Assembly (NCBI RefSeq): GCF_039536205.1
Contig: NZ_BAAAYL010000001.1
Span: forward strand, 4,092,001 to 4,156,000
Source of the DNA: Streptomyces sannanensis
Lineage (GTDB): Bacteria; Actinomycetota; Actinomycetes; Streptomycetales; Streptomycetaceae
Reading direction: 5' to 3'
Length of the DNA: 64,000 nt
The translations under genes and the position numbers were made by a program. Below, piece after piece: positions 1-8,154 of this stretch; positions within the stretch are counted from its first letter, which is position 1; every line of letters begins with the position of its first letter. The notes beneath the pieces are model-generated. The model had not been told where the DNA came from. It searched no databases and saw only the letters and a list, made by a program, of their open reading frames with translations.

Positions 1-180
<180 letters not shown>

Positions 181-204
181 TTCGGCACACACATACGAAG
201 AAGG

Positions 205-228
205 CCGCGGGCCTCTTGCCGCCCGCGG
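205..228 (+). terminator. Hairpin after guaB
   Basis: Arms CCGCGGGC (205-212) and GCCCGCGG (221-228) form an 8-bp stem 25 bases after the guaB stop. The loop sequence CTCTTGCC recurs just downstream at 231-238, so the hairpin sits in a short tandem duplication. Likely a Rho-independent-type terminator without a U tract, as is common in Streptomyces. Confidence 0.5.
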
Positions 229-288
229 GCCTCTTGCCGGGCGTCGGGGATACTGGTACGGCAGACGTAGAGGGAAAGGCCACACATC

Positions 289-1413
289 GTGACTGAGATC
301 GAGATCGGGCGCGGCAAGCGCGGCCGCAGGGCGTACGCGTTCGACGACATCGCCGTCGTCCCGAGCCGGCGCACTCGGGACCCGAAGGAGGTCTCGATCG
401 CCTGGCAGATCGACGCCTACCGCTTCGAGCTGCCCTTCCTGGCCGCCCCCATGGATTCCGTCGTCTCCCCGCAGACCGCCATCCGCATCGGCGAGCTGGG
501 CGGCCTGGGCGTGCTGAACCTCGAAGGCCTGTGGACCCGCTACGAGGACCCGCAGCCGCTGCTCGACGAGATCGCCGAGATGGACGAGGTCACCGCCACC
601 CGCCGTCTCCAGGAGATCTACGCGGCTCCCATCAAGGAGGAGCTGATCGGCCAGCGCATCAAGGAGGTGCGCGACTCGGGTGTGGTCACCGCGGCCGCGC
701 TCTCCCCGCAGCGCACCGCCCAGTTCTCCAAGGCCGTCGTCGATGCGGGTGTGGACATCTTCGTCATCCGCGGCACGACCGTCTCCGCCGAGCACGTCTC
801 GAGCGCCGCGGAGCCGCTGAACCTGAAGCAGTTCATCTACGAACTCGACGTCCCGGTGATCGTCGGCGGCTGCGCCACCTACACCGCGGCCCTGCACCTG
901 ATGCGCACCGGCGCGGCGGGCGTGCTCGTGGGCTTCGGCGGCGGCGCCGCGCACACCACCCGTAACGTCCTGGGCATCCAGGTGCCGATGGCGACCGCCG
1001 TCGCGGACGTCGCAGCGGCCCGCCGCGACTACATGGACGAGTCCGGCGGCCGGTACGTCCACGTCATCGCGGACGGCGGCGTGGGCTGGTCCGGCGACCT
1101 GCCCAAGGCCATCGCCTGCGGCGCAGACGCCGTCATGATCGGCTCCCCGCTGGCCCGCGCCACGGACGCCCCCGGCAAGGGCCACCACTGGGGCATGGAG
1201 GCCGTCCACGAGGACGTGCCGCGCGGCAAGCTGGTGGACCTGGGCATCGTCGGCACGACCGAGGAGATCCTCACCGGCCCGTCCCACACCCCGGACGGTT
1301 CGATGAACTTCTTCGGTGCGCTCAAGCGGGCCATGGCGACGACGGGCTACAGCGAGCTCAAGGAGTTCCAGCGCGTCGAGGTGACGGTGGCGGACGCGCA
1401 GCACAAGCGCTGA
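289..1413 (+). CDS. guaB3: GuaB3-type IMP dehydrogenase family protein
   Basis: 374 residues from a GTG start preceded by GGGAAAGG. The protein is an IMPDH-like TIM barrel without the CBS pair found in true GuaB. Barrel and phosphate-binding motifs are visible (LAAPMDSVV at about 51-59, ADGGVGWSGDLPKA, DAVMIGSPLA). The catalytic loop, which in IMPDH carries Cys in GSxCTTR, reads GFGGGAAHTTR at about 215-225, so the nucleophilic cysteine is absent. The protein is therefore probably not a standard IMP dehydrogenase. In actinobacteria this paralogue usually sits beside guaB, as here. Its substrate is unknown; a role linked to guanine nucleotides is inferred from position only. Confidence 0.85.
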   Translation: MTEIEIGRGKRGRRAYAFDDIAVVPSRRTRDPKEVSIAWQIDAYRFELPFLAAPMDSVVSPQTAIRIGELGGLGVLNLEGLWTRYEDPQPLLDEIAEMDEVTATRRLQEIYAAPIKEELIGQRIKEVRDSGVVTAAALSPQRTAQFSKAVVDAGVDIFVIRGTTVSAEHVSSAAEPLNLKQFIYELDVPVIVGGCATYTAALHLMRTGAAGVLVGFGGGAAHTTRNVLGIQVPMATAVADVAAARRDYMDESGGRYVHVIADGGVGWSGDLPKAIACGADAVMIGSPLARATDAPGKGHHWGMEAVHEDVPRGKLVDLGIVGTTEEILTGPSHTPDGSMNFFGALKRAMATTGYSELKEFQRVEVTVADAQHKR

Positions 1414-1428
1414 CGTCTCGTACGCGTA

Positions 1429-1462
1429 CGACGGGCCTCGGACGACTGTCCGAGGCCCGTCG
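1429..1462. terminator. Bidirectional terminator between guaB3 and the M16 gene
   Basis: Perfect 15-bp inverted repeat, arms 1429-1443 and 1448-1462, with loop GACT. It fills the 54-bp gap between two convergent genes and can serve both. Confidence 0.85.
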
Positions 1463-1467
1463 GCGTG

Positions 1468-3162
1468 TCAGCGGCCCTGGCGCGCCCATCGCACGACGGG
1501 GAACACGAGGGCGGCCTCCACCAGCCAGAAGAAGGCGATGATCCCCCAGTCGGGCCCTGCGGCGGCATCGAACTCCTCGCTGGTCCCGACGAGCGCGATC
1601 AGTGCCCACAGGAGCGCGATGACACCGAAGATCCAGGCGCCGGCCGTCGCCCCCTTGCCGCGGCGCGCGGGCCCGGCCTGCCGCGGCGGCTTCTCCTGCT
1701 TCGGCTTCGGGCGCGGGATGTGCTCCGGGGCGCGTGGTGGCATGGGCACGACCGCGTGCGGCGGCACGACCGCGTCGACGGTGGCCAGGGCGCCGGGGTC
1801 GAGCCGGTAGAGCGTCGGCTCGATGCCGACCGTGAAGCCGTCGTGGCCGGTCAGCCTGCGGCCCCCGTCGGGGTACGCGAGCATCGCGGCGCACTCCGCG
1901 AAGCGGACGGTCACCTGGTTGCCGGGGGCGGTCCGGCTGACGCCGTCGGCCGCGATCACCAGGGCGACGTCGTCGTTCTCCAGAGAGGCGAAGCGGCGGC
2001 CGGTCACCACGGACGCGGACTGCTGCGGGGCCTCGGTGAACCCCGCCCAGTCCACACCCCGGCTCGGCACCTGCATGAGCGCGTCCGCGGCGACCTCCAG
2101 CGCCACGGCGTGCAGGTCGGCGACGGTGACGGCGTTCAGCTCCGCCGCGTGCTGCTCGGCGCTCAGGTTGCGGTAGCCCGTCAGCAGGTTCAGCGCGTGC
2201 GAGGGCAGCATCGCGGCGGCCAGGTCGGGCGTGTCGAACGACTTCAGTACGGCTGCCCGTGCCGCGTCCAGGTCGGCCTGCTCGATCCGCCCCGCGCGCA
2301 GCTTGGCGAGTACGTCGACGAAGCCGCCGACGACCGCGTCCTGCCTCTCCGGCAGGGCGTCGGCGTACGCGGTGATGGTGGCGAACTCCCCGTCCCGTGG
2401 GCTGTAGTCGGCTGCGGCGGTGTACGAGTAGCCGCCCTTCTGCCGCAGATCGCGGAAGAGTTCGCGGCCGAGCACCTCGGCGAACAGACCGGCCGCAGTG
2501 GAGCGCCGTACGACGGCGTCGAGGACGACCACGCCGTCGTCGCCGTAGAAGTACGCGGGGGTCCGCGGCAGCGCCGAGGTCGGGACCGGCACCGGGTGCC
2601 GGGGCCCGGACGGCAGGATCGGGTCGAGGCCTTCCGGGAGGGTGTCGCTGGTGATCCACAACACCGCGTTCTCCCTGGTGAACCGGGTGCGCGCCCACTC
2701 CCGCACGGTGCCGGCGTCGAGCCGTGGCAGGCCCTGCTCCCCGTAACCGAGCAGTCCGTAGCCGCGGGCTCCGTAGCGCCACAGAGCCAACCGGTCGGCC
2801 GCGCCGTTGGAGTGGCCGGCGGCCTCGGTGCGCAGGATCTCCTTCTCGGTCTCCAGACGCTCCATGGGGAGGTCGCGCAGTGCGGCGCACACACCGTTCA
2901 GGTACTCGACGATCTCGGCCGGCGTGCCGTCGACATGGAAGTGGGTGTACGCCGCCGCGGTCGCGCCGTTGTAGTGAAGGTCGCTCAGACCGTGCCGGTG
3001 CAGTGCCAGATGCTCGACGAGGTGGGTGATGCCGCTGGTGGCGAGGGTCTCGTCGGCGCGTCCCACGCGGAAGAAGAGCCCCGCGCCGATCCGGCCGCGC
3101 CGGCGTGGGGCGAGGAGCGTGCGGATGCCGTCGATCTCGGTCTCGATGATGCCGTCTGCCAT
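1468..3162 (-). CDS. M16-like (insulinase family) peptidase with C-terminal membrane segments
   Basis: 564 residues, taking the ATG at 3162 four bases after the upstream stop (translational coupling). The inverted zinc motif HLVEH of M16 metallopeptidases is at residues 47-51, and a downstream ETEKEILRTEA helix could supply the distal zinc-binding Glu. The central part matches M16 half-barrels. The last ~90 residues hold a proline/lysine-rich linker and two hydrophobic stretches (GAWIFGVIALLWALIAL; WGIIAFFWLVEAALVF), so the catalytic part is tethered to the membrane. Substrate unknown. It forms an operon with the TPR-like gene (3167-4135) and perhaps the small membrane protein before it. The family call is good, activity uncertain. 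Confidence 0.75.
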   Translation of the reverse strand: MADGIIETEIDGIRTLLAPRRRGRIGAGLFFRVGRADETLATSGITHLVEHLALHRHGLSDLHYNGATAAAYTHFHVDGTPAEIVEYLNGVCAALRDLPMERLETEKEILRTEAAGHSNGAADRLALWRYGARGYGLLGYGEQGLPRLDAGTVREWARTRFTRENAVLWITSDTLPEGLDPILPSGPRHPVPVPTSALPRTPAYFYGDDGVVVLDAVVRRSTAAGLFAEVLGRELFRDLRQKGGYSYTAAADYSPRDGEFATITAYADALPERQDAVVGGFVDVLAKLRAGRIEQADLDAARAAVLKSFDTPDLAAAMLPSHALNLLTGYRNLSAEQHAAELNAVTVADLHAVALEVAADALMQVPSRGVDWAGFTEAPQQSASVVTGRRFASLENDDVALVIAADGVSRTAPGNQVTVRFAECAAMLAYPDGGRRLTGHDGFTVGIEPTLYRLDPGALATVDAVVPPHAVVPMPPRAPEHIPRPKPKQEKPPRQAGPARRGKGATAGAWIFGVIALLWALIALVGTSEEFDAAAGPDWGIIAFFWLVEAALVFPVVRWARQGR

Positions 3163-3166
3163 CGGG

Positions 3167-4135
3167 TCAGCCCTCTCGGCCCTGCGCCAGCGCGGTCTTG
3201 CGGTGGCGTACGAACTCGGCCTCGGGGTCGCCGAGATAGTCCCACGGGTGCTCGGTCGCGCGGTCGCCCAGGGCGCGGAAGTGCGGTGCGGCGTCCGCGT
3301 GGTTGCCGGCCAGGGAGTGGACGGCGGCGAAGTAGCCGTGTGCGGAGACCCAGTGGAAGCCGGCCCGGAACCGCGGGTGGAACACCGAGGAGGCCGCCGC
3401 GGCCTGCAGTTCGGCACGCACTCCGGGAGAGCTGAGATAGGCCGCGCCCTCGCGGCCGCCGAGGTCGAGCCAGCGCTCCAGATGCACCTGGGCGATCAGT
3501 GTGTGGCAGGGGCTGCCGGGCGGGGCCGCGGCGGCGCACTCGCGGGCGAAGGCGAAGGCCGCCTCCCAGGAGCCGCCCCATTTGGGGCAGAGCTGCTGGA
3601 GCAGCGCTCCCTCGGCGGCCCAGTGGTCGGGGTGATGCTCGGCCAGCCGGTCGTAGCGGCGGCGGGTCTCGCTCCGGCCGAGTTGCAGGCCGAGCGCGGT
3701 GGTGATCCGCAGCAGCCAGGCGAGGGCGTTGCCGGGCTCCATCGCGCAGACGTCGATCAGCAGCGCCTCGGCGCGGCGCAGATGGTCGTGGAACGCGTCG
3801 AACTGCTCGCGCGAGACGTCCTTGGCCCTGGCCGCGGTACGTATCTCCGCGCCCTGGGCGATCAGGCGGTCGGCGAGCAGGACCCGCGGCAGCGTCTCCG
3901 ACGGCAGGCGGTCGGCGGTCTGCCGGAGGAAGTGCTCCGAGCCGGCGGTACGGCCGACGACGCCGGCGGCGGAGGCCTTCTGGTCCTCGTCCTGGAGCTG
4001 TGCGAACACATCCGCGACACCCGCCCAGTCCTGAGCGATGACGAAACCGCGCAGCTGGGCGAGCGGGGGGTGGACGACGGTGGGATCGAACTGGGGCCGT
4101 GACGACGGCGCGGCAAATGACACGCGCCGGATCAT
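3167..4135 (-). CDS. Hypothetical TPR-like protein
   Basis: 322 residues starting at ATG 4135. No catalytic motif is recognised. The sequence is helical with paired Ala/Leu/Trp-rich helices (for example the segments near GNALAWLLRITTALGL and GSWEAAFAFARECAAAAPP), which suggests a tetratricopeptide or similar alpha-solenoid. Related Streptomyces proteins are usually named hypothetical or DUF4034-like; I cannot confirm a family. It lies directly upstream of the M16 peptidase gene, separated by four bases, and 38 bp downstream of a small membrane protein gene, so the three probably share a transcript and act together. Confidence 0.7.
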   Translation of the reverse strand: MIRRVSFAAPSSRPQFDPTVVHPPLAQLRGFVIAQDWAGVADVFAQLQDEDQKASAAGVVGRTAGSEHFLRQTADRLPSETLPRVLLADRLIAQGAEIRTAARAKDVSREQFDAFHDHLRRAEALLIDVCAMEPGNALAWLLRITTALGLQLGRSETRRRYDRLAEHHPDHWAAEGALLQQLCPKWGGSWEAAFAFARECAAAAPPGSPCHTLIAQVHLERWLDLGGREGAAYLSSPGVRAELQAAAASSVFHPRFRAGFHWVSAHGYFAAVHSLAGNHADAAPHFRALGDRATEHPWDYLGDPEAEFVRHRKTALAQGREG

Positions 4136-4173
4136 AGGCAGCGCCGCTTCCCCGGTCGGCTCCCGGGGGTGGG

Positions 4174-4659
4174 TCAGGCCGCGGCCTTCTTGGCGCCGGA
4201 GAAGGCGGCCACGGCCGCGATGGCGAAGAAGAGGAACGTCATGGCGTCCGTGCTCTCCTTCCACGCCTGGGTCAGCAGGTCGAAGCGGTCGAAGAACATC
4301 TTGGTGAAGGAGGAGTCGAACTCCTTGGCGGCGATCACGGCGATGGCGACCAGCTGGCCGAGATAGACGGCTCCCAGCGAGAGCAGCGCGCTCGCACCGG
4401 CGAGCACCGGACTGCCACCGCCGGCCTTTCCGGAGGCGAGGCCGATGACGAAGCCGACACCGACGGCGGCCCAGCCGATCTCGCGCTCGATGGCGCCGGC
4501 GATGCCCCCGTAGACGCCCGCGGCGACGAGCGCGGTGACGACGGCGACCAGCAGGCCGAGGCCGATGTTGTCGCGGGCGGGCGCCGGCGGCGGGGTCGGG
4601 GCGACCGGGGCGGCACCGTCGGCGAACGGGTTGCCGGCCGGCGGAACGGACTGGCTCAT
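4174..4659 (-). CDS. Small multi-pass membrane protein
   Basis: 161 residues from ATG 4659, preceded by a strong AGGGGGG ribosome site. A short Pro/Ala-rich N terminus precedes about four hydrophobic segments: GLGLLVAVVTALVAAGVYGG, WAAVGVGFVIGLASG, an Ala/Leu-rich helix near 95-115, and MTFLFFAIAAVAAF at the C terminus. No family motif recognised. First gene of the probable operon with the TPR-like and M16 genes. A role as membrane partner of that peptidase is inferred from context only. Confidence 0.75.
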   Translation of the reverse strand: MSQSVPPAGNPFADGAAPVAPTPPPAPARDNIGLGLLVAVVTALVAAGVYGGIAGAIEREIGWAAVGVGFVIGLASGKAGGGSPVLAGASALLSLGAVYLGQLVAIAVIAAKEFDSSFTKMFFDRFDLLTQAWKESTDAMTFLFFAIAAVAAFSGAKKAAA

Positions 4660-4773
4660 GCTGGGAATCCCCCCTGGGAAGCGACATGCGCACAAATGTG
4701 CGAGCAACGGTCCTGGAGGTTAGCAGTCCGCTATGACAAGGGGGCAATTGATCGAACCGGCTTCGCCTCCTTC

Positions 4774-6036
4774 TCACAGTCGGTGGGCGGCTCCCACCGG
4801 GGTCGCGCCGCGGGTGTCGAGGAGCAGTTGGGCTTTCACCGCGAGGCCCTGGAGGTCGTAGGTGCGGTGGTGCTGGAGCAGCACCGTCAGGTCGGCGCCG
4901 GCCGCCGCCTCGTACAGAGAGTCGGCGCGGGGGACCGGCTGGTCGCGGACCCGCCAGTCGGGGACGTACGGGTCGTGGTAACCGATCTGGGCGCCCATGT
5001 CCATGAGGCGGCAGGCGATCTCGCGTGCGGGCGAGCCCTCCTGGTCGGCGAGGTCGGGCTTGTAGGTGACGCCGAGGAGCAGGACTCGGGCCCCGCGCGC
5101 GGATTTTCCGTACTCGTTGAGCAGCATGGTGCAGCGCTGGATCACGTACTGCGGCATCTGTGTGTTGATCTCGCGTGCCAGCCCCACCATGCGCAGCGGA
5201 TGGCCGGGCGTGCGGCTGGTGTACGGAAGGTAGCCCGGGTCGACGGGGACACCGTGGCCGCCGACTCCGGGGCCGGGCCGGAAGGCCTGGAAGCCGAACG
5301 GCTTGGTCTCCGCGCAGCGGATGACGTCCCAGAGGTCGACGCCGAGGTCGTGGCAGAGCACGGCCATCTCGTTGGCCAGGGCGATGTTGACGTGGCGGTA
5401 GTTGGTTTCGAGGAGTTTGGTCATCTCCGCCTCGCGCGGGCCGCGTGCGCGGACGACCTTGTCGGTGAGGCGCCCGTAGAAGGCGGCGGCGGATTCGGTG
5501 CAGGCCGGTGTGAGACCGCCGATGACCCTGGGGGTGTTGGCGTAGGTGTGGGTGCGGCCGCCGGGGTCGAGACGGCTGGGGGAGTACGCGAGATGGAAGT
5601 CGCGGCCGGCCCGGAGGCCCGATCCCTCTTCGAGGAGGGGCCGGAGGAAGTGCTCGGTGGTGCCGGGCGGTACGGGTGATTCGAGGAGCACGGTGGTGTG
5701 CGGGCGCAGCCGCGCGGCGAGCACCCGTGTGGCGTCGCCGACCGCGGCGAGGTCGAGGGTGAGGTCTGTGCCGAGTGGGGTGGGAGCGCAGATGACGGCG
5801 GTACGGACCCGGCCGAGCTCGGCCGGGTCGGTGGCGGTCCGGAAGCCCCCCGAGAGCATCCGGCGGATGTCGGCGGCGGTGAGCGGGCCCTCGACGGGAG
5901 TGCGTCCCGCGGTGAGTTCGGCGAGTGTGCGGCCGTCGGTGTCATAGCCGACGGTTTCGATTCCCGAGGCCACGGCGGCCTGGGCGAGAGGCAGACCGAG
6001 GTGGCCGAGTCCGATGACGGCGAGATCTGCGGGCAT
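4774..6036 (-). CDS. UDP-glucose/GDP-mannose dehydrogenase family protein, altered active site
   Basis: 420 residues from ATG 6036 with GGAAGGA upstream; a second start at 6081 is possible. The N-terminal Rossmann fold carries GLGHLGLP (residues 9-16). The segment MTKLLETNYRHVNIALANE (about 205-223) gives the conserved catalytic Lys, and a UDP-binding C-terminal domain follows (GVTYKPDLADQEGSPA). Two catalytic residues differ from the family: the usual SPER Glu is Ser (YSPSR, residue 154), and the nucleophilic Cys of GGHC is Gly (GGHG, residue 262). The canonical two-step oxidation of a nucleotide sugar to a uronic acid is therefore doubtful. It stands alone, divergent from glpD, with no polysaccharide cluster beside it. 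Confidence 0.8.
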   Translation of the reverse strand: MPADLAVIGLGHLGLPLAQAAVASGIETVGYDTDGRTLAELTAGRTPVEGPLTAADIRRMLSGGFRTATDPAELGRVRTAVICAPTPLGTDLTLDLAAVGDATRVLAARLRPHTTVLLESPVPPGTTEHFLRPLLEEGSGLRAGRDFHLAYSPSRLDPGGRTHTYANTPRVIGGLTPACTESAAAFYGRLTDKVVRARGPREAEMTKLLETNYRHVNIALANEMAVLCHDLGVDLWDVIRCAETKPFGFQAFRPGPGVGGHGVPVDPGYLPYTSRTPGHPLRMVGLAREINTQMPQYVIQRCTMLLNEYGKSARGARVLLLGVTYKPDLADQEGSPAREIACRLMDMGAQIGYHDPYVPDWRVRDQPVPRADSLYEAAAGADLTVLLQHHRTYDLQGLAVKAQLLLDTRGATPVGAAHRL

Positions 6037-6264
6037 GGGCGGTGGCCGTCCTTCCCTAGCGGGCGGGAGCAGAATGCGCAACCCCGGTGGACAGAATGAG
6101 GGCTACGCAATGTCACACTAGGAGTAAATATGACCTACATGGTGTATTCCGCGCCGATGATCCTCCGAGTGTTGTCCACAGGCGGTGGCTGAAGTCGGGG
6201 ACCGCGGTCAGAATCGAATGTGCGTGACCTGACCCCGTGACCCGGATCTCAACGGGAGGCAGCA

Positions 6265-7971
6265 GTGAGGACAGCGACCCTGGGGCCCGCACAGCGCGCC
6301 GAAGCACTCGCCGGGATGGCCGAGCGGGAACTGGACGTGCTGGTCGTCGGTGCGGGCGTGGTCGGCGCGGGCACGGCACTCGACGCCGTGACACGTGGCC
6401 TCGCGACTGGTCTGGTCGAGGCACGGGACTGGGCCTCGGGCACGTCGAGCCGGTCGAGCAAGCTGATTCACGGCGGGCTGCGCTATCTGGAGATGCTGGA
6501 CTTCGCGCTGGTGCGCGAGGCGCTGAAGGAGCGTGGGCTGCTGCTGGAACGGCTGGCCCCGCATCTGGTCAAGCCGGTGCCGTTCCTCTATCCGTTGCAG
6601 CACAGGGGATGGGAGCGGATGTACGCCGGGTCCGGCGTGGCGTTGTACGACGCGATGTCGGTGTCGTCCGGGCACGGCCGGGGCCTGCCCGTCCACCGTC
6701 ATCTGAGCAGGCGCCGGGCACTGCGGGTCGCGCCCTGCCTGAAGAAGGACGCACTGGTGGGTGCGTTGCAGTACTACGACGCCCAGATGGACGACGCCCG
6801 GTTCGTGACCACTCTGGTGCGTACGGCCGCGAGTTATGGCGCCCAGGTGGCCAACCGGGCGCGGGTGACCGGTTTTCTGCGCGAGGGTGAGCGTGTCGTC
6901 GGGGCCCGGGTCAAGGATGTGGAGGCCGGCGGGGAGTACGAGATCCATGCCAAGCAGATCGTCAACGCCACCGGCGTGTGGACGGACGACACCCAGGCGA
7001 TGGTCGGGGAGCGCGGCCAGTTCCATGTCAGGGCGTCCAAGGGTATCCATCTGGTCGTGCCCAAGGACCGCATCCATTCCGCGACCGGACTGATCCTGCG
7101 GACCGAGAAGTCCGTGCTGTTCGTCATCCCGTGGGGCAGGCACTGGATCGTGGGGACGACGGACACCGGCTGGGACCTCGACAAGGCCCATCCGGCCGCG
7201 TCCAGCGCGGACATCGACTATCTGCTGGAGCATGTGAACTCCGTGCTCGCCGTGCCGCTCACCCGGGACGATGTGCAGGGGGTGTACGCGGGACTGCGGC
7301 CGCTGCTGGCCGGGGAGTCCGACGCGACGAGCAAGCTGAGCCGGGAGCACACGGTGGCCCATCCGGTGCCCGGGCTCGTCGTCGTCGCGGGCGGCAAGTA
7401 CACGACGTACCGGGTGATGGCGAAGGACGCGGTGGACGAGGCGGTGCACGCCCTCGACCAGCGGGTGGCCGTCTGCGTCACGGAGGACACCCCGCTGCTG
7501 GGCGCCGAAGGATACAGGGCCCTGTGGAACGCGCGGGCGAGGACAGCCGCCCGCACCGGTCTCCATGTGGCACGCGTCGAGCATCTGTTGAACAGATACG
7601 GCTCGATGGCCGAAGAACTGCTGGAGCTCATCGCCGCCACCCCCGCGCTCGGCGAGCCGCTCGCCGGGGCGGACGACTATCTGCGGGCCGAGGTGGTGTA
7701 CGCCGCCTCGCACGAGGGGGCGCGCCATCTGGACGACGTACTGACGCGGCGTACGCGCATCTCGATCGAGACCTTCGACCGCGGGACGCGCACCGCACGC
7801 GAGTGCGCGGAGCTGATGGCACCGGTGCTGGGCTGGGACAAGGAGCAGATAGAGAAGGAGGTGGAGCACTACGACAAGCGGGTGGAGGCCGAGCGCGAAT
7901 CGCAGCGGCAGCCCGACGACCTGACGGCCGACGCCGCCCGCCTCGGAGCACCGGACATCGTGCCACTCTGA
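6265..7971 (+). CDS. glpD: Glycerol-3-phosphate dehydrogenase (FAD-dependent)
   Basis: 568 residues from a GTG start with GGGAGG seven bases upstream. An FAD-binding GAGVVGAG motif lies at about 29-36, followed by the GlpD signature SRSSKLIHGGLRYLE. The C-terminal GlpD cap domain is complete and the length is normal. It oxidises sn-glycerol 3-phosphate to dihydroxyacetone phosphate at the inner face of the membrane and feeds electrons to the quinone pool. No glpF or glpK is adjacent here. Streptomyces often has more than one glpD paralogue. Confidence 0.93.
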   Translation: MRTATLGPAQRAEALAGMAERELDVLVVGAGVVGAGTALDAVTRGLATGLVEARDWASGTSSRSSKLIHGGLRYLEMLDFALVREALKERGLLLERLAPHLVKPVPFLYPLQHRGWERMYAGSGVALYDAMSVSSGHGRGLPVHRHLSRRRALRVAPCLKKDALVGALQYYDAQMDDARFVTTLVRTAASYGAQVANRARVTGFLREGERVVGARVKDVEAGGEYEIHAKQIVNATGVWTDDTQAMVGERGQFHVRASKGIHLVVPKDRIHSATGLILRTEKSVLFVIPWGRHWIVGTTDTGWDLDKAHPAASSADIDYLLEHVNSVLAVPLTRDDVQGVYAGLRPLLAGESDATSKLSREHTVAHPVPGLVVVAGGKYTTYRVMAKDAVDEAVHALDQRVAVCVTEDTPLLGAEGYRALWNARARTAARTGLHVARVEHLLNRYGSMAEELLELIAATPALGEPLAGADDYLRAEVVYAASHEGARHLDDVLTRRTRISIETFDRGTRTARECAELMAPVLGWDKEQIEKEVEHYDKRVEAERESQRQPDDLTADAARLGAPDIVPL

Positions 7972-8154
7972 ATCCCCGTGCCGTCGGTCCGCTTTCCGGC
8001 CAATCCCAGAGGTGGGCGGACCCGGGACGAATGCCGGTCCGCGGGTGAGTGACAATAGAGGCTCTGCCAGGGCGGGTTACTTCGTCACCCCTGGACGCGG
8101 CGCGAGTCCAGAATCGGCGGGGCGGGCGAAGATCGGGAATCGCAGAGGGGACGC

